From the NCBI GenBank assembly GCA_014896235.1, contig JADBKU010000025.1, positions 1-55,687 of the forward strand: 55,687 bases of DNA. Direction: 5' to 3'. This document shows positions 26,734 through 36,627 of the stretch, piece after piece. How positions within the stretch are numbered: position 1 is the stretch's first letter; every line of letters begins with the position of its first letter. Below the pieces are notes generated by a model that worked only from the letters and a program-made list of their open reading frames with translations, was not told the DNA's origin and did no database searches. Source of the stretch: a bacterium (GTDB lineage: Bacteria > Desulfobacterota > Binatia > Binatales > Binataceae). The translations under genes were made by a program, and so were the position numbers.

Positions 26734-28479
26734 CTAGCTGTTGCGGCCGCGGCCGCTGCGCGCGCGGCCTTCGCGATCCTCGCGATCGAGCCGGAGCTCC
26801 TCATTGAGGATGTCTTCGAGCGAGAAACGGGCCGCCTCATGCTCGCGCTTGAGATAGGCCTGCATCTCCTCGCGTTCCTCATGGGCGCGCAACGCCTTGA
26901 TCGAAAGGCCGATGCGGCGCTCCTTGCTGTCAACCTGCACGACCAGCGCCTCGACCTCGTCGCCGACCTTGAACAGCGCCGACGGCTTGTCGACCCGCTC
27001 GTTGCTGAGCTGCGAGATGTGAATCAGGCCCTCGATGCCCTCTTCGATTTCGACGAAGACGCCAAAATCGGCGACCGAGCTGACCTTGCCCTTGATCCGC
27101 GTGTTGAGCGGATAGCGCTGCGCCACGCTGTCCCATGGATCGCCGGTCAATTGCTTGATGCCGAGGCTGACGCGTTCATGCTCGACTTCGATTCCGAGCA
27201 CGACCGCTTCGACTTCGTCGCCCTTCTTGTAGATTTCCGACGGATGGCGGACCTTCTTGGTCCACGACAAATCGGAAATGTGGACGAGGCCGTCGATGCC
27301 CGGTTCGATTTCGACGAAGACGCCGAAGTCGGTGATCGATTTGATCTTGCCCGTGATGCGGCTGCCGATCGGATGGCGTTCGGCGAGCGCCTGCCACGGA
27401 TTCGGTTCGGTCTGCTTGAGGCCGAGCGAGATCCGCCGGTTGCCCTCATCTACGCCGAGCACCTGCACTTCGACGTAGTCGCCGACGTTGACGACCTTCG
27501 ACGGATGCACGGCGCGCTTGCTCCAGCTCATCTCGGAGACGTGGATCAATCCTTCGACGCCCTTTTCAAGCTCGACGAAGGCGCCGTAATCGGTGACGCT
27601 CACGACCTTGCCGCGCAGGCGGGCGCCGATCGGGTAGCTCTCGGCGGCCTTGGTCCAGGGATCGGGCAGAATCTGCTTCATGCCGAGCGAGACGCGCTCA
27701 CGCGAGGGGTCGTACTTGAGCACGACGACCTTCACCTGATCGCCGACTTTGAGCGCTTCCGAGGGATGCTGCAGGCGGCCCCAGGCCATATCGGTGATAT
27801 GCAACAGGCCGTCGATTCCGCCGAGATCGACGAAGGCGCCGTAGTCCGTGATGTTCTTGACGGTGCCTTCGAGAATCACGCCCTCTTCGAGCACCTTGAG
27901 CGTCTGCTCCTTGAGTTCGGTGCGCTCGCGCTCGATCACGCTGCGGCGCGACACGACGACGTTGCCGCGCGCGCGGTTGAACTTGAGAATCTGGAACCGG
28001 CCGCGCTGCCCGACGTAACGATCGAGATTGCGCGCCGGACGGATATCGACATGCGATCCGGGCAGGAAGGCGGGCACGCCGATATCGACCTGCAGGCCGC
28101 CCTTGACCTTGCCCAAAATTACGCCTTCGACCGGGGTTTCGTTTTGGAACGCTCGTTCGAGTTCGCGCCAGACCTTGAACTTCTCGGCCTTGGCATGCGA
28201 CAGCATCACCGTGCCGTTTTCGGTCTCGGTGCCTTCGAAATAGACGTCGACCTCGTCGCCTTCCTTGACCGCGAGATTGCCTTCGTGATCAAGGAACTCG
28301 GCCAGGGGCACCTGCCCTTCGCATTTGTAGTTGATATCGATGATGACGTTGTCGCGAGTAATCAGGAGCACCGTGCCGGTAAGCACATCGCCCGGGCGCG
28401 GGGCTCGCAGGCTTTGTTCCATCAGCGACTCGAAATCATTCGTTCCTCCGTTCGCTTTGTCAGACAACTCTTTCTCCAT
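26734..28479 (-). CDS. rpsA: 30S ribosomal protein S1
   Basis: A 581-residue protein with six S1 RNA-binding repeats at about residues 33-95, 117-180, 204-272, 289-358, 375-445 and 462-531. The last four carry recurring motifs such as YGAFVELEKGVEGLIHVSEMSW. Length is normal for proteobacterial S1. It helps mRNA bind the 30S subunit. The gene lies between cmk (70-bp gap) and ihfB (27-bp gap), the standard proteobacterial order cmk-rpsA-ihfB. The Arg-rich tail is short. Confidence 0.97.
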   Translation of the reverse strand: MEKELSDKANGGTNDFESLMEQSLRAPRPGDVLTGTVLLITRDNVIIDINYKCEGQVPLAEFLDHEGNLAVKEGDEVDVYFEGTETENGTVMLSHAKAEKFKVWRELERAFQNETPVEGVILGKVKGGLQVDIGVPAFLPGSHVDIRPARNLDRYVGQRGRFQILKFNRARGNVVVSRRSVIERERTELKEQTLKVLEEGVILEGTVKNITDYGAFVDLGGIDGLLHITDMAWGRLQHPSEALKVGDQVKVVVLKYDPSRERVSLGMKQILPDPWTKAAESYPIGARLRGKVVSVTDYGAFVELEKGVEGLIHVSEMSWSKRAVHPSKVVNVGDYVEVQVLGVDEGNRRISLGLKQTEPNPWQALAERHPIGSRITGKIKSITDFGVFVEIEPGIDGLVHISDLSWTKKVRHPSEIYKKGDEVEAVVLGIEVEHERVSLGIKQLTGDPWDSVAQRYPLNTRIKGKVSSVADFGVFVEIEEGIEGLIHISQLSNERVDKPSALFKVGDEVEALVVQVDSKERRIGLSIKALRAHEEREEMQAYLKREHEAARFSLEDILNEELRLDREDREGRARSGRGRNS

Positions 28480-28549
28480 TTAGTGGGACCTTCCGCGGGA
28501 CATCGGGGCTACTGCGATCTCTACAAGGCTGTTGGCGCCGTTTCAAGTC

Positions 28550-29230
28550 CTATACGGCGCGCGTTAGTTCTTCGATCCGACGGCGCATCTGTTCGACCAC
28601 GGCGTCAACGCCGCTTGCGGTCGAATCGATTTCAATCGCGTCCGGCGCCGGCTTTAACGGCGCCAGCGCGCGCTCGCGATCGCGCCGATCGCGTTCGAGC
28701 AATTGCGCGCGCACCTCTTCGAACGCCATCGGCGCGCCCTTCGCCGCCAGTTCCGCATGGCGGCGCGCGGCGCGCACGTTCACATCGGCGGTCAGAAAAA
28801 ATTTCGCTTCGGCGTCGGGGAAAATCGCGGTGCCGATATCCCGCCCTTCCATCACGACGCCGCCGTCGCGTCCGGCCACGCGCTGCAACTCGCGCATCCG
28901 CTCCCGCACCACGCCGATCGTCGAGAGCCGCGACGCCAAATCGCCGATCGCCGGGTCGCCGATTTCGCCGCTCACGTCGCGCCCGTCTAGCGTGATGCGC
29001 TCGCCGTCGAACGCGATGCGGATTCGCCCGAGCAGCCGTTCGAGATCCGCCGCGAGTGCGGGACTGTCCGGATCGATGCCGGCCGCGCGCGCCGCGATCG
29101 CGACCGCGCGGTACATCGCGCCCGTGTTCACGTATGCAAAGCCGAGCTTCCGCGCCAGCGCGCGCGCCACCGTCGACTTGCCCGCGCCGACCGGCCCGTC
29201 GATCGCGATTACCGGACGCGTCCGCCTCAT
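28550..29230 (-). CDS. cmk: Cytidylate kinase
   Basis: A 226-residue kinase with P-loop GPVGAGKSTVARALA (about residues 12-26), the KLGFAYVNTGAMYRAVA substrate segment, and RDIGTAIFPDAEAKFFLTA, all characteristic of CMP kinase. It phosphorylates CMP and dCMP. The start ATG 29230 overlaps the tyrA stop by ATGA, so the two are coupled. In many proteobacteria aroA lies between tyrA and cmk; here there is no room for it. Confidence 0.96.
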   Translation of the reverse strand: MRRTRPVIAIDGPVGAGKSTVARALARKLGFAYVNTGAMYRAVAIAARAAGIDPDSPALAADLERLLGRIRIAFDGERITLDGRDVSGEIGDPAIGDLASRLSTIGVVRERMRELQRVAGRDGGVVMEGRDIGTAIFPDAEAKFFLTADVNVRAARRHAELAAKGAPMAFEEVRAQLLERDRRDRERALAPLKPAPDAIEIDSTASGVDAVVEQMRRRIEELTRAV

Positions 29231-30090
29231 GTGAGCCGCTCGCGCATCCGCCGGCCGCGCTCGAAAAGCTCGATCAACGCGCCGGCGTCGCCGCGTTCAA
29301 CCGCCCGCTCAAACCGATCGAGCGCATCGCGGTAGAGTCCGATCGCCGCCAGAATCGCCTCGCGATTCGTCAGGCAGATATCGCGCCACATCTCTGGCGA
29401 GGACGCCGCGATCCGCGTGGTGTCGCGCAGTCCGCCGGCGCCGTACTCGAGCGCAAGCTTGCCGTCGATCCGCTCGTCGCCGAGCGCCGCCGCCAGCGCG
29501 CTCGCCGCAATCTGCGGCAGATGGCTCGCGCGGGCGAGAATCGCGTCGTGCGCCGCCGGGGTCATCCGTTCGACGCGCGCGCCGGTCGCGCGCCACAGCG
29601 CCTCGACCCGCTCGATCGCGCCGGGCAGGCTCCGCGCCGAGGGCGTGATGATCACACGCCGTCCGGCGAAAAGTCCGGGCTCGGCGGCCGCCGCGCCGGT
29701 GGTCTCCTTGCCCGCCACCGGATGCGCCGCGACCAGCGCCATCCGCGGCCCGAGCATCGGTTCGAGCGAATCGACAACCCAGCTTTTCACGCTGCCGACA
29801 TCGGTGATCACGGCGTCGTCCGGCAGGTATGGCAGCATCGCCTTGAGCGTCTCAGGAAACGTCATCACCGGCGTCGCCAGCATCACGAGATCGGCGCCGC
29901 GCGCGGCCTCGGCCGAATCGCGCGTGGCGAAATCGACGATCCCGCGCTCGACCGCGACGTCGAGATTCGCTTGTCCACGCCCCAAACCGACGATTCGCCC
30001 GGCTAGCCCTTCGCGCCGCGCCACCATCGCGAGCGAACCGCCGATCAGGCCGACCCCGCAAATCGTGATTTGACGAAACAGCACGCTCAT
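29227..30090 (-). CDS. tyrA: Prephenate/arogenate dehydrogenase
   Basis: A 287-residue enzyme of tyrosine synthesis. The start is ATG 30090, overlapping the hisC stop by ATGA; the frame is open to 30180 but that part lies within hisC. The NAD-binding motif ITICGVGLIGGSLAMVAR is at the N-terminus, and DVGSVKSWVVD and AAHPVAGKETTGAAAAEPGLF (conserved catalytic His) follow. No chorismate-mutase domain is fused. It converts prephenate to 4-hydroxyphenylpyruvate or arogenate to tyrosine. Confidence 0.94.
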   Translation of the reverse strand: MSVLFRQITICGVGLIGGSLAMVARREGLAGRIVGLGRGQANLDVAVERGIVDFATRDSAEAARGADLVMLATPVMTFPETLKAMLPYLPDDAVITDVGSVKSWVVDSLEPMLGPRMALVAAHPVAGKETTGAAAAEPGLFAGRRVIITPSARSLPGAIERVEALWRATGARVERMTPAAHDAILARASHLPQIAASALAAALGDERIDGKLALEYGAGGLRDTTRIAASSPEMWRDICLTNREAILAAIGLYRDALDRFERAVERGDAGALIELFERGRRMRERLT

Positions 30091-31190
30091 GCGGCGCGTC
30101 CGAGCGCCTTTTCGAGCGCCGCGACCAGCCGGCGATTCTCCTCGGGCAGGCCGACGCTGACCCGCAGATGACGCGGCCATCCGTAGCCGCCCATCGGCCG
30201 CACGATCACGCCGTTGCGCAGCAATTTTTGATAAACCGCCCCGCCATCGCCGACGTCCACCAGAATAAAATTCGCATGGCTCTTCGGATAGGCGAGTCCG
30301 AGCCGCCGAAACTCGCCTTCGAGATACGCCATCCCTTCGGCATTGACCTCGAGCGTGCGGCGCACGTGCTCGCGATCGTCGAGTCCGGCGATTACGCCGG
30401 CCTGCGAGATCGACGTGACGTTGAACGGCTGCCGCACATTATGCAGCAGGCTGACGAGGTCCGGCCGCGCCACCGCGTAGCCGACCCGCACGCCGGCCAG
30501 TCCAAAAATCTTGGAGAACGTGCGCATCGTCACGATCATCCGCCGCTCGTCGTGATAAGCGAGCGAATCCGGATAATCCGGATCGCGCACGAATTCGAAA
30601 TACGCCTCGTCCGCGACGATCACCACGTGTTCGGGCGTTCTCTCCAGCAACCGCTCCCATTCGGCGCGCCGGAAAATCGTGCCGGCGGGATTCGTCGGAT
30701 TGTCGAGGAATACGATTCTCGTGTTAGCGTCGATCGCCGCCGCGATCGCGTCCAGATCCAGGTAATAACCATCCTTCATCGGAACGGCGCGCCCTTCGCC
30801 GCCGGACGCCGCCGTCGCCAGCGCGTAAATCGCGAACGAATGTTCCGAGAAGACCGCGTTCAAGCCCGGCCGCAGGAAAAGGAACGCGAGCAGGTTCAGC
30901 ACTTCCACCGAACCGCCCGCCATGAAAATCCGCTCCGGCGCGACGTGGTGGCGCTCCGCCACCTTGCGGCTCACGGCCCAGCACGATCCGTCGGGATAGC
31001 GGTTCGCGTCGTCCAGCGCCTTGCGCATCGCCGCGAGCGCCATCGGCGACGGTCCCAATGGATTTTCATTCGACGCGAGCTTGATCGCCTCGCCGATTCC
31101 GAGTTCGCGCTGCAGCTCCTCGATCGGTTTGCCGGGTTCGTATGGGCGCAGCGCCGCTACGGTTGGAAGAACCAGTTCCTGGGGTTTCAC
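30087..31190 (-). CDS. hisC: Histidinol-phosphate aminotransferase / aromatic aminotransferase
   Basis: A 367-residue PLP enzyme. LASNENPLGPSPMAL opens the fold, FLDNPTNPAGTIF contacts the cofactor, VADEAYFEF has the PLP-binding Asp and Tyr, and RTFSKIFGLAGVRVGYA carries the PLP lysine. Its place between pheA and tyrA suggests it acts mainly on aromatic 2-oxoacids (phenylpyruvate, hydroxyphenylpyruvate), while no other his genes are present. The start is 18 nt after the pheA stop. Confidence 0.93.
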   Translation of the reverse strand: MKPQELVLPTVAALRPYEPGKPIEELQRELGIGEAIKLASNENPLGPSPMALAAMRKALDDANRYPDGSCWAVSRKVAERHHVAPERIFMAGGSVEVLNLLAFLFLRPGLNAVFSEHSFAIYALATAASGGEGRAVPMKDGYYLDLDAIAAAIDANTRIVFLDNPTNPAGTIFRRAEWERLLERTPEHVVIVADEAYFEFVRDPDYPDSLAYHDERRMIVTMRTFSKIFGLAGVRVGYAVARPDLVSLLHNVRQPFNVTSISQAGVIAGLDDREHVRRTLEVNAEGMAYLEGEFRRLGLAYPKSHANFILVDVGDGGAVYQKLLRNGVIVRPMGGYGWPRHLRVSVGLPEENRRLVAALEKALGRAA

Positions 31191-31208
31191 AGAAGGCCGC
31201 CGCCGGCG

Positions 31209-32321
31209 TCATTCGCCGGCGAACTTTCCTTCAGGATACGATCCCAGCACCTTCAGGAAAAGGGCCTGCTCCTCCAGCGCCTTGAGCGCGCGCCGCACGC
31301 GAGGGTTGTCGCGATGCCCCTCCAAATCGACGAAGAATACATAAGCCCATGGTTTTTCGCGCTGCGGCCGCGATTGAATCATCGTCAGATTAATTTTGCC
31401 CGTGGCGAACAGCGTCAGCGCTCCGTGCAGCGCGCCCGCCCGCTCCGGCAACGCAAAGACGATGCTGGTCTTGTCGGCGCCGCTGGGCGGCTGCGCTTCG
31501 CGCCCCAGCACCAGGAACCGCGTCACGTTCTGCGCCGAATCCTGGATATTCTCGGCGATCGTCTTCAGGCCGTAAGCGCGCGCCGCATTCGCCGACGCGA
31601 TCGCCGCGACCGCGGGATCGGCGGCCGCGCGCTGCGCCGCCAGCGCGTTCGACGCCATCGCCTCTAGTTCCACATGCGGATAATGCGCCGCGAGGAAATT
31701 CCGGCACTGGCCGAGCGACTGCTGATGCGACACGATGCGCGCGAAATCGCGCGCGTCTTCGCGCGCCATCAGCGTATGCCGGATTGGCAGCAGGATTTCG
31801 CCGATCACCTTGAGCGGCGTGTCGATCAGCAAATCGAGCGTCAGGCTAACCGATCCCTCGGTCGAATTCTCGACCGGCACGACGCCGTAACCCGCGCGCC
31901 CGTTCTCCAGCGCCTGAAATACCGCCGCGATCGACGCCTCCGGCGCGAACTCCGCGCTCGCGCCGAACCGCGTCCGGGCGGCTTCGTGCGAATAGGTATG
32001 CTCAGGCCCGAGATAGGCGACCCGCACCGTCTCTTCGAGCGCGGTGCACGCCGAAATGATTTCGGTAAAAATCCGGCGCATCTGTTCGCCGGTGAGCGGT
32101 CCCTGATTCAACGCGCTCACCCGATCCAGCACCTGGCGCTCGCGCGCCGGCTGATAGATCGCCTTGCCTTCAGCCTGCTTGAGTTCGCCGATCGTCTGAG
32201 CGATGCGCGCGCGCTCCGACAGCAGCGCCACCAGCTCCCGGTTGATTTCGTCGATTCTCCGCCGCAGGTCGTCGAGCAGCGGACGTCCGAGCGCCGCGCG
32301 GTTCTTTTTTGCCGTTGCCAT
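31209..32321 (-). CDS. pheA: Bifunctional chorismate mutase / prephenate dehydratase
   Basis: A 370-residue protein with three domains in order: chorismate mutase (about 12-95, LRRRIDEINRELVALLSERARI), prephenate dehydratase (about 100-280, including VAYLGPEHTYSHEAA and VPVENSTEGSVSLTLDLL) and a C-terminal ACT domain (about 292-365) with GALHGAL and QSRPQREKPWAYVFFVD, the phenylalanine-binding GALV- and ESRP-type motifs. Feedback inhibition by phenylalanine is therefore expected. It leads the aromatic block, 14 nt downstream of accA. Confidence 0.96.
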   Translation of the reverse strand: MATAKKNRAALGRPLLDDLRRRIDEINRELVALLSERARIAQTIGELKQAEGKAIYQPARERQVLDRVSALNQGPLTGEQMRRIFTEIISACTALEETVRVAYLGPEHTYSHEAARTRFGASAEFAPEASIAAVFQALENGRAGYGVVPVENSTEGSVSLTLDLLIDTPLKVIGEILLPIRHTLMAREDARDFARIVSHQQSLGQCRNFLAAHYPHVELEAMASNALAAQRAAADPAVAAIASANAARAYGLKTIAENIQDSAQNVTRFLVLGREAQPPSGADKTSIVFALPERAGALHGALTLFATGKINLTMIQSRPQREKPWAYVFFVDLEGHRDNPRVRRALKALEEQALFLKVLGSYPEGKFAGE

Positions 32322-32335
32322 CGCGGGCGAAAGCG

Positions 32336-33325
32336 CTACTTGATCCGGGGGCGCTTTTCAACGCCGCGGACCAGGAACGGCGCGCCGATCGCGGCGAACT
32401 TCCGCCCGCGCGCCTGCCGCAATTCGGCCGGCGTCAGCTTGCGCAGGCGGCGCAGATGGCGCTCGATCGCCTCGCCCACCGCCGCGATCGCCGCGGCGGG
32501 TTCGCGATGCGCTCCGCCGGGCGGTTCCGGCACGACCTCGTCGATCACTCCCAGCGCCAGCAGATCCGCCGCGGTCAGCTTGAGCGCGCGCGCCGCGTCG
32601 GCGACTTTTTCCGGTCCGGCTTCGCGCCACAAAATCGCGGCGCATCCTTCGGGCGTGATCACCGAGTAGCACGCGTTCTCCTGCATCAGCACGACGTTGC
32701 CGACGCCGATCGCCAGCGCGCCGCCCGACCCGCCCTCTCCGATCACGCACGCGATCACCGGAGCTTCGATGCGCGCCATCGCCTCGAGGCTCGCCGCGAT
32801 CGCCTCCGATTGGCCGCGCTGCTCGGCGCCGATTCCCGGTTCCGCGCCCTGCGTATCGATAAACGTAATCACCGGCAGATTGAACCGGCTGGCGAGATCG
32901 AAAATGCGCGCCGCCTTGCGGTAGCCTTCGGGAAACGGCTTGCCGAAATTGCGGCGCAGCCGCTCGACCGTCGAACGGCCGCGCTGATGCCCCACGATCG
33001 CGGCCGGACTGCCGCGGAACCAGCCGATCCCCGCGATTATCGCGCCGTCGTCGCCATAGCGCCGATCGCCGTGCAGCTCGATAAAGTCGCCGATCAGCGC
33101 CTCGATGTAATCAAGCGTCTGCGGCCGCGCCGGATTGCGCGCCGCGCGCACCCGGTCGATCGGGCTCAGACGCGCGCGCAGCGCCGCTTCGAGACGCTTG
33201 CGTTCGGCCGCAAGCTTGCGCCGCGCGCCCGCCGCTTTCTCCGCCGCGAGCTCGCGCGCGACCGTTTCCAATCGCCGCTCGATCTCGGCGGGACTCAGTT
33301 CAGACGCTTCTTCCCGATGCTCCAT
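32336..33325 (-). CDS. accA: Acetyl-CoA carboxylase carboxyltransferase subunit alpha
   Basis: A 329-residue crotonase-fold carboxyltransferase. An N-terminal helical part (SPAEIERRLETVARELAAEK) is followed by DYIEALIGDFIELHGDRRYGDD, FIDTQGAEPGIGAEQRGQSEAIA and GEGGSGGALAIGVGN, all AccA landmarks. It transfers carboxyl from biotin to acetyl-CoA with AccD. Start ATG 33325 overlaps the miaA end by 26 nt; a longer start at 33361 is less likely. accD is not in the window. Confidence 0.95.
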   Translation of the reverse strand: MEHREEASELSPAEIERRLETVARELAAEKAAGARRKLAAERKRLEAALRARLSPIDRVRAARNPARPQTLDYIEALIGDFIELHGDRRYGDDGAIIAGIGWFRGSPAAIVGHQRGRSTVERLRRNFGKPFPEGYRKAARIFDLASRFNLPVITFIDTQGAEPGIGAEQRGQSEAIAASLEAMARIEAPVIACVIGEGGSGGALAIGVGNVVLMQENACYSVITPEGCAAILWREAGPEKVADAARALKLTAADLLALGVIDEVVPEPPGGAHREPAAAIAAVGEAIERHLRRLRKLTPAELRQARGRKFAAIGAPFLVRGVEKRPRIK

Positions 33326-34283
33326 CCTGTGGCGCGCGCTCCGCGTTGAAATAATTCGCAAACAGCTTCAAAGCCTGTTCGATGCCGTCCGCCGGGTCAA
33401 GCCATACGATGCCCGGCTCGCGCCGAAACCACGTCATCTGGCGCTTGGCGAGCCGCCGGCTCTCGCGCTTGGCCGCGGCGATCGCGTCCGCGCGTCCGAT
33501 CTCGCCGCGCATCCATGCGCCGATTTCACGATAACCGATCGTCGTCGCGAACGCGCCGCCGCGATCCATCCCTGCGGCCATCAGCGCGCGCACCTCGTCG
33601 ATCAGGCCCGCCGCGATCATCTCGTCGAACCGCCGCTCGATGCGCCGGTACAATTCCACGCGCTCCAGCATGAGTCCCACGCACGGGCCGCAATCCGCAT
33701 AGCCGGCGAAGCGATGCTCTCGATGCCACGCGCTGAGCGGACGGCCCGTCATTTCGTAAACTTCGAGCGCGCGGACGATGCGCACCGCGTCGTTCGCGCC
33801 AATCCGCGCGGCGCTCTCCGGATCGATCGCGGCGAGCCGCCGATAGATCGCCGGCGCGCCCTCCGCGCCCGCGTCCGCGAGAATGCGCCGCCGCAAATCC
33901 GGCGACGCCGGCGGTCCGGCGAACAGCCCGCCGCGCAACGCGCGCAGATAAAGTCCGCTGCCGCCGACGACCAGCGCCGGCCGTCCGCGCGCGGCGATTT
34001 CCGCCACCGTCCGGCGCGCGATTCGGGCAAATTCAGCCGCGTCGAGCGGCTCGATCGGGTCGCGCAGGTCGAACAGGTGATGCGGCGCGCGGGCGCGATC
34101 CGCAAGCGACGGCTTCGCCGCGCCGATATCCATCCCGCGATAGACCTGGCGCGAATCGCCGTTGACGATCTCCGCGCCCAGCCGCTCGGCCAGCGCGATC
34201 GCGAAAGCGGTTTTGCCGGCGCCGGTCGGCCCCACGATAAAAGCCGCGCCCGGACCGACGCCGCGTTCGCCCGCCGTCTGCAT
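33300..34283 (-). CDS. miaA: tRNA dimethylallyltransferase
   Basis: A 327-residue enzyme that prenylates A37 of tRNAs reading UNN codons. P-loop VGPTGAGKTAFAIALAERLG, then NGDSRQVYRGMDIGAAKP and the GGSGLYLRAL motif are diagnostic. The start is probably ATG 34283, about 15 residues before the P-loop; a TTG at 34328 overlapping the mutL end would add 15. It follows mutL on the same strand, the common mutL-miaA order. Confidence 0.95.
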   Translation of the reverse strand: MQTAGERGVGPGAAFIVGPTGAGKTAFAIALAERLGAEIVNGDSRQVYRGMDIGAAKPSLADRARAPHHLFDLRDPIEPLDAAEFARIARRTVAEIAARGRPALVVGGSGLYLRALRGGLFAGPPASPDLRRRILADAGAEGAPAIYRRLAAIDPESAARIGANDAVRIVRALEVYEMTGRPLSAWHREHRFAGYADCGPCVGLMLERVELYRRIERRFDEMIAAGLIDEVRALMAAGMDRGGAFATTIGYREIGAWMRGEIGRADAIAAAKRESRRLAKRQMTWFRREPGIVWLDPADGIEQALKLFANYFNAERAPQDGASGRSV

Positions 34284-34324
34284 CTTTTCGATTGTATCCG
34301 AATCGGACGGCGCCCGCCCCTGCC

Positions 34325-36187
34325 TCAACGCCGGAACATCCGCTCGATTTGTCCGCGGGCGAAACGGACATGCACCGGCCGCCCGTGCGGGCAGTTGGTC
34401 TTGAATTCGGTGGCGTCGAGGTCAGCCAGCAGCGCCGCGATTTCGTCGGCCCGCAGCGTCCGGCCCACCCGGATCGAGCCGTGACAGGCGAGCCGCTTCA
34501 ACACTTCCTCGAACGCGCCATCGCCGCGCGTGTGCGCGCCGCTTTCGCCCATCGTCTCGATCATGTCGGCCAGCAGCTTCACGCCGCCTTCCGGTCCGAA
34601 CACCGCCGGCGTTCCCTTGAGCATCAGCGTCGCGGGACCGAATGGTTCCAGATCGAAGCCCGCGGCGCGCAATTCGTCCAGGTTCGCCAGCGCGAGCGCC
34701 GCGCGGCCGCGCTCCAAATCGAGCGTCGCGGGGGCCAGCAGCGCCTGCACGCGCACGCCGCCGGCGCGCAGTTCCGCGCGCAGCCGTTCGAAGGTGACCC
34801 GTTCGTGCGCGGCGTGCTGATCGACCAGCAGCAGGCCATCCTCATCTTCGAGCGCGATATAACCGGTGAAAATCTGCCCGAGCACCCGCAGTTCCGAATA
34901 GCGCGGAATCGCCGGACCTTGTGCGGACGATCGCGCATCCGGCGCGAACTTTTCGCGCGGCGCGTCTGCGGATTCCGGCGCAAGCGGCCGCTCGGCCGGG
35001 CCAGCCAGCGCCGGCGCGGACAGCGCCGCCGCTCCTCCGCGCGCGCCGCCGTAGCCAAGGCCGAGCAGCGCCTGCATCGCCGGCCGCGCCGCCGCCTGAT
35101 CGACCACCAGGCGCAACGGCCGCGGCTTTTCATCCGCTTCAGTCAACTCGCCGCCGCCCGTCTGCGGCCGCGCCGCCGCCGCGTCGGCTTCCGTCTGGTC
35201 GGCGAGCCGCGCGCGCAGCGCGTGATAGATCAACTCGAACACCGCGCCGCCATTGCGGAAACGGACCTCGGTTTTCATCGGATGGACGTTCACGTCCACC
35301 TCTTCCGGGCGCAGCTCGACGAACAGCGCCAGCGCCGGAAAACGCCCGCGCGGCAGCAGCGTCTGATAGCTCTGCGCGATCGCCCGCGCGATCAGGCGGT
35401 CGCGCACGGCGCGGCCGTTCACGTACGCCAGCGCCATCCGCGGCGTCGCGAACGATTCCTGGCTGGTGGCCGCCAGTCCCCACGCGCGCATCCCCGCTTC
35501 CCGCCAGTCAAACGCCAGCATCCGCTCCGCCAGCCGCGTCCCGAACAACTGGCGGACTCGTTCCGCCAGGGTCGCCGCGCGCGGCAGGTCGTATATCGTC
35601 CGGCCGTCGGCGCTCAGCGTGAATGCGATCCGGAAATTCGCCAGCGCAAGCCGCGCCGCCGCCTCGACCGCGGCCGCCTGTTCGGCGGCCGGCCGCTTGA
35701 GGAATTTGAGCCGCGCGGGCGTGTTGAAGAATAGGTCGCGCACCTCGATTTGCGTGCCGGGCGCGATCGCGCATTCGCGCACCGTCTCGACTTCGCCGCC
35801 CGGCGCGAAAATCTCGATCCCGGCCGGATCCGCAGCCCGCCGCGTGCGCATCCTGAGCCGCGCCACGCTCGCGATCGAGGCCAGCGCCTCGCCGCGAAAC
35901 CCCAGCGTGCGAATCGCGGCCAGGTCGCTTGCGTCGCGAATTTTCGAGGTGGCGTGGCGCCGGAGCGCCACGATCGCGTCTTCGCGGCCCATCCCGCAGC
36001 CGTCGTCGCCGACCGCGATCAGTCCGGCGCCGCCGCCCTCGAGCGCAACGTCGATGCGCCGCGCGCCCGCGTCGATCGAGTTCTCGATCAGCTCCTTGAG
36101 CGCGGACGCGGGACGCTCGACCACTTCGCCGGCGGCAATCCGGCTCGCCACCTGTTCCGGCAGAATATGGATTACCCGCTCGCCCAT
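34325..36187 (-). CDS. mutL: DNA mismatch repair protein MutL with endonuclease motif
   Basis: A 620-residue MutL from ATG 36187, placing the GHKL motif [10 protein letters not shown] about 17 residues in, as in other MutLs; a longer start at 36235 is possible. ATPase motifs: [28 protein letters not shown]. The C-terminal domain has [12 protein letters not shown], which fits the DQHA(x)2E(x)4E nicking-endonuclease motif, and a late CPHGRP. This therefore looks like the endonuclease-active MutL type found in bacteria without MutH. Confidence 0.95.
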   Translation of the reverse strand: MGERVIHILPEQVASRIAAGEVVERPASALKELIENSIDAGARRIDVALEGGGAGLIAVGDDGCGMGREDAIVALRRHATSKIRDASDLAAIRTLGFRGEALASIASVARLRMRTRRAADPAGIEIFAPGGEVETVRECAIAPGTQIEVRDLFFNTPARLKFLKRPAAEQAAAVEAAARLALANFRIAFTLSADGRTIYDLPRAATLAERVRQLFGTRLAERMLAFDWREAGMRAWGLAATSQESFATPRMALAYVNGRAVRDRLIARAIAQSYQTLLPRGRFPALALFVELRPEEVDVNVHPMKTEVRFRNGGAVFELIYHALRARLADQTEADAAAARPQTGGGELTEADEKPRPLRLVVDQAAARPAMQALLGLGYGGARGGAAALSAPALAGPAERPLAPESADAPREKFAPDARSSAQGPAIPRYSELRVLGQIFTGYIALEDEDGLLLVDQHAAHERVTFERLRAELRAGGVRVQALLAPATLDLERGRAALALANLDELRAAGFDLEPFGPATLMLKGTPAVFGPEGGVKLLADMIETMGESGAHTRGDGAFEEVLKRLACHGSIRVGRTLRADEIAALLADLDATEFKTNCPHGRPVHVRFARGQIERMFRR

Positions 36188-36415
36188 CGCGCGCCGTCCA
36201 GCTTCAACAATGGAGTCGCGCGGACGCGGACTCAAGCGCCGGCCCGCCGCCTGGGCAAGCGCGCGGCGGGTTTGCCCACAACTTCGCCCGGCGCTGTGGA
36301 TGGAAACGCCGGCGTCCGGAACGCTTTGCTTACGCCGCGGGGCCCGCTAGGATTATCGGTTCCGGTCGGGCGCGCGCGGCCCGCCCGCAATTTCCTACGG
36401 CGCAGGATTCGTCCG

Positions 36416-36604
36416 ATGAGACATTGTGCGATATGCGGCAAAGGCCCTTCGGTGGGCAACAACGTCAGCCACGCCAACAACAAGACCAAGCGGCGCTGGA
36501 ACCCGAATCTGCAGGAAGTCCGCGCCGCGATCGGCGGCGGCGTGCGCCGGATGCTCGTCTGCACGCGATGTATCCGCAGCGGCCACGTGCGCAAAACCGC
36601 CTGA
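36416..36604 (+). CDS. rpmB: 50S ribosomal protein L28
   Basis: A 62-residue L28: [25 protein letters not shown] is the family core and [10 protein letters not shown] lies at the C-terminus. The CxxC pairs indicate the zinc-binding (C+) form. The start ATG 36416 was chosen from homology; the frame is open far upstream but that part is not L28-like. It converges on the ArsC selenoprotein gene, with a gap of 23 bp. Confidence 0.96.
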   Translation: MRHCAICGKGPSVGNNVSHANNKTKRRWNPNLQEVRAAIGGGVRRMLVCTRCIRSGHVRKTA

Positions 36605-36627
36605 CCGGCCCGCCGCACCGGCCCGCG

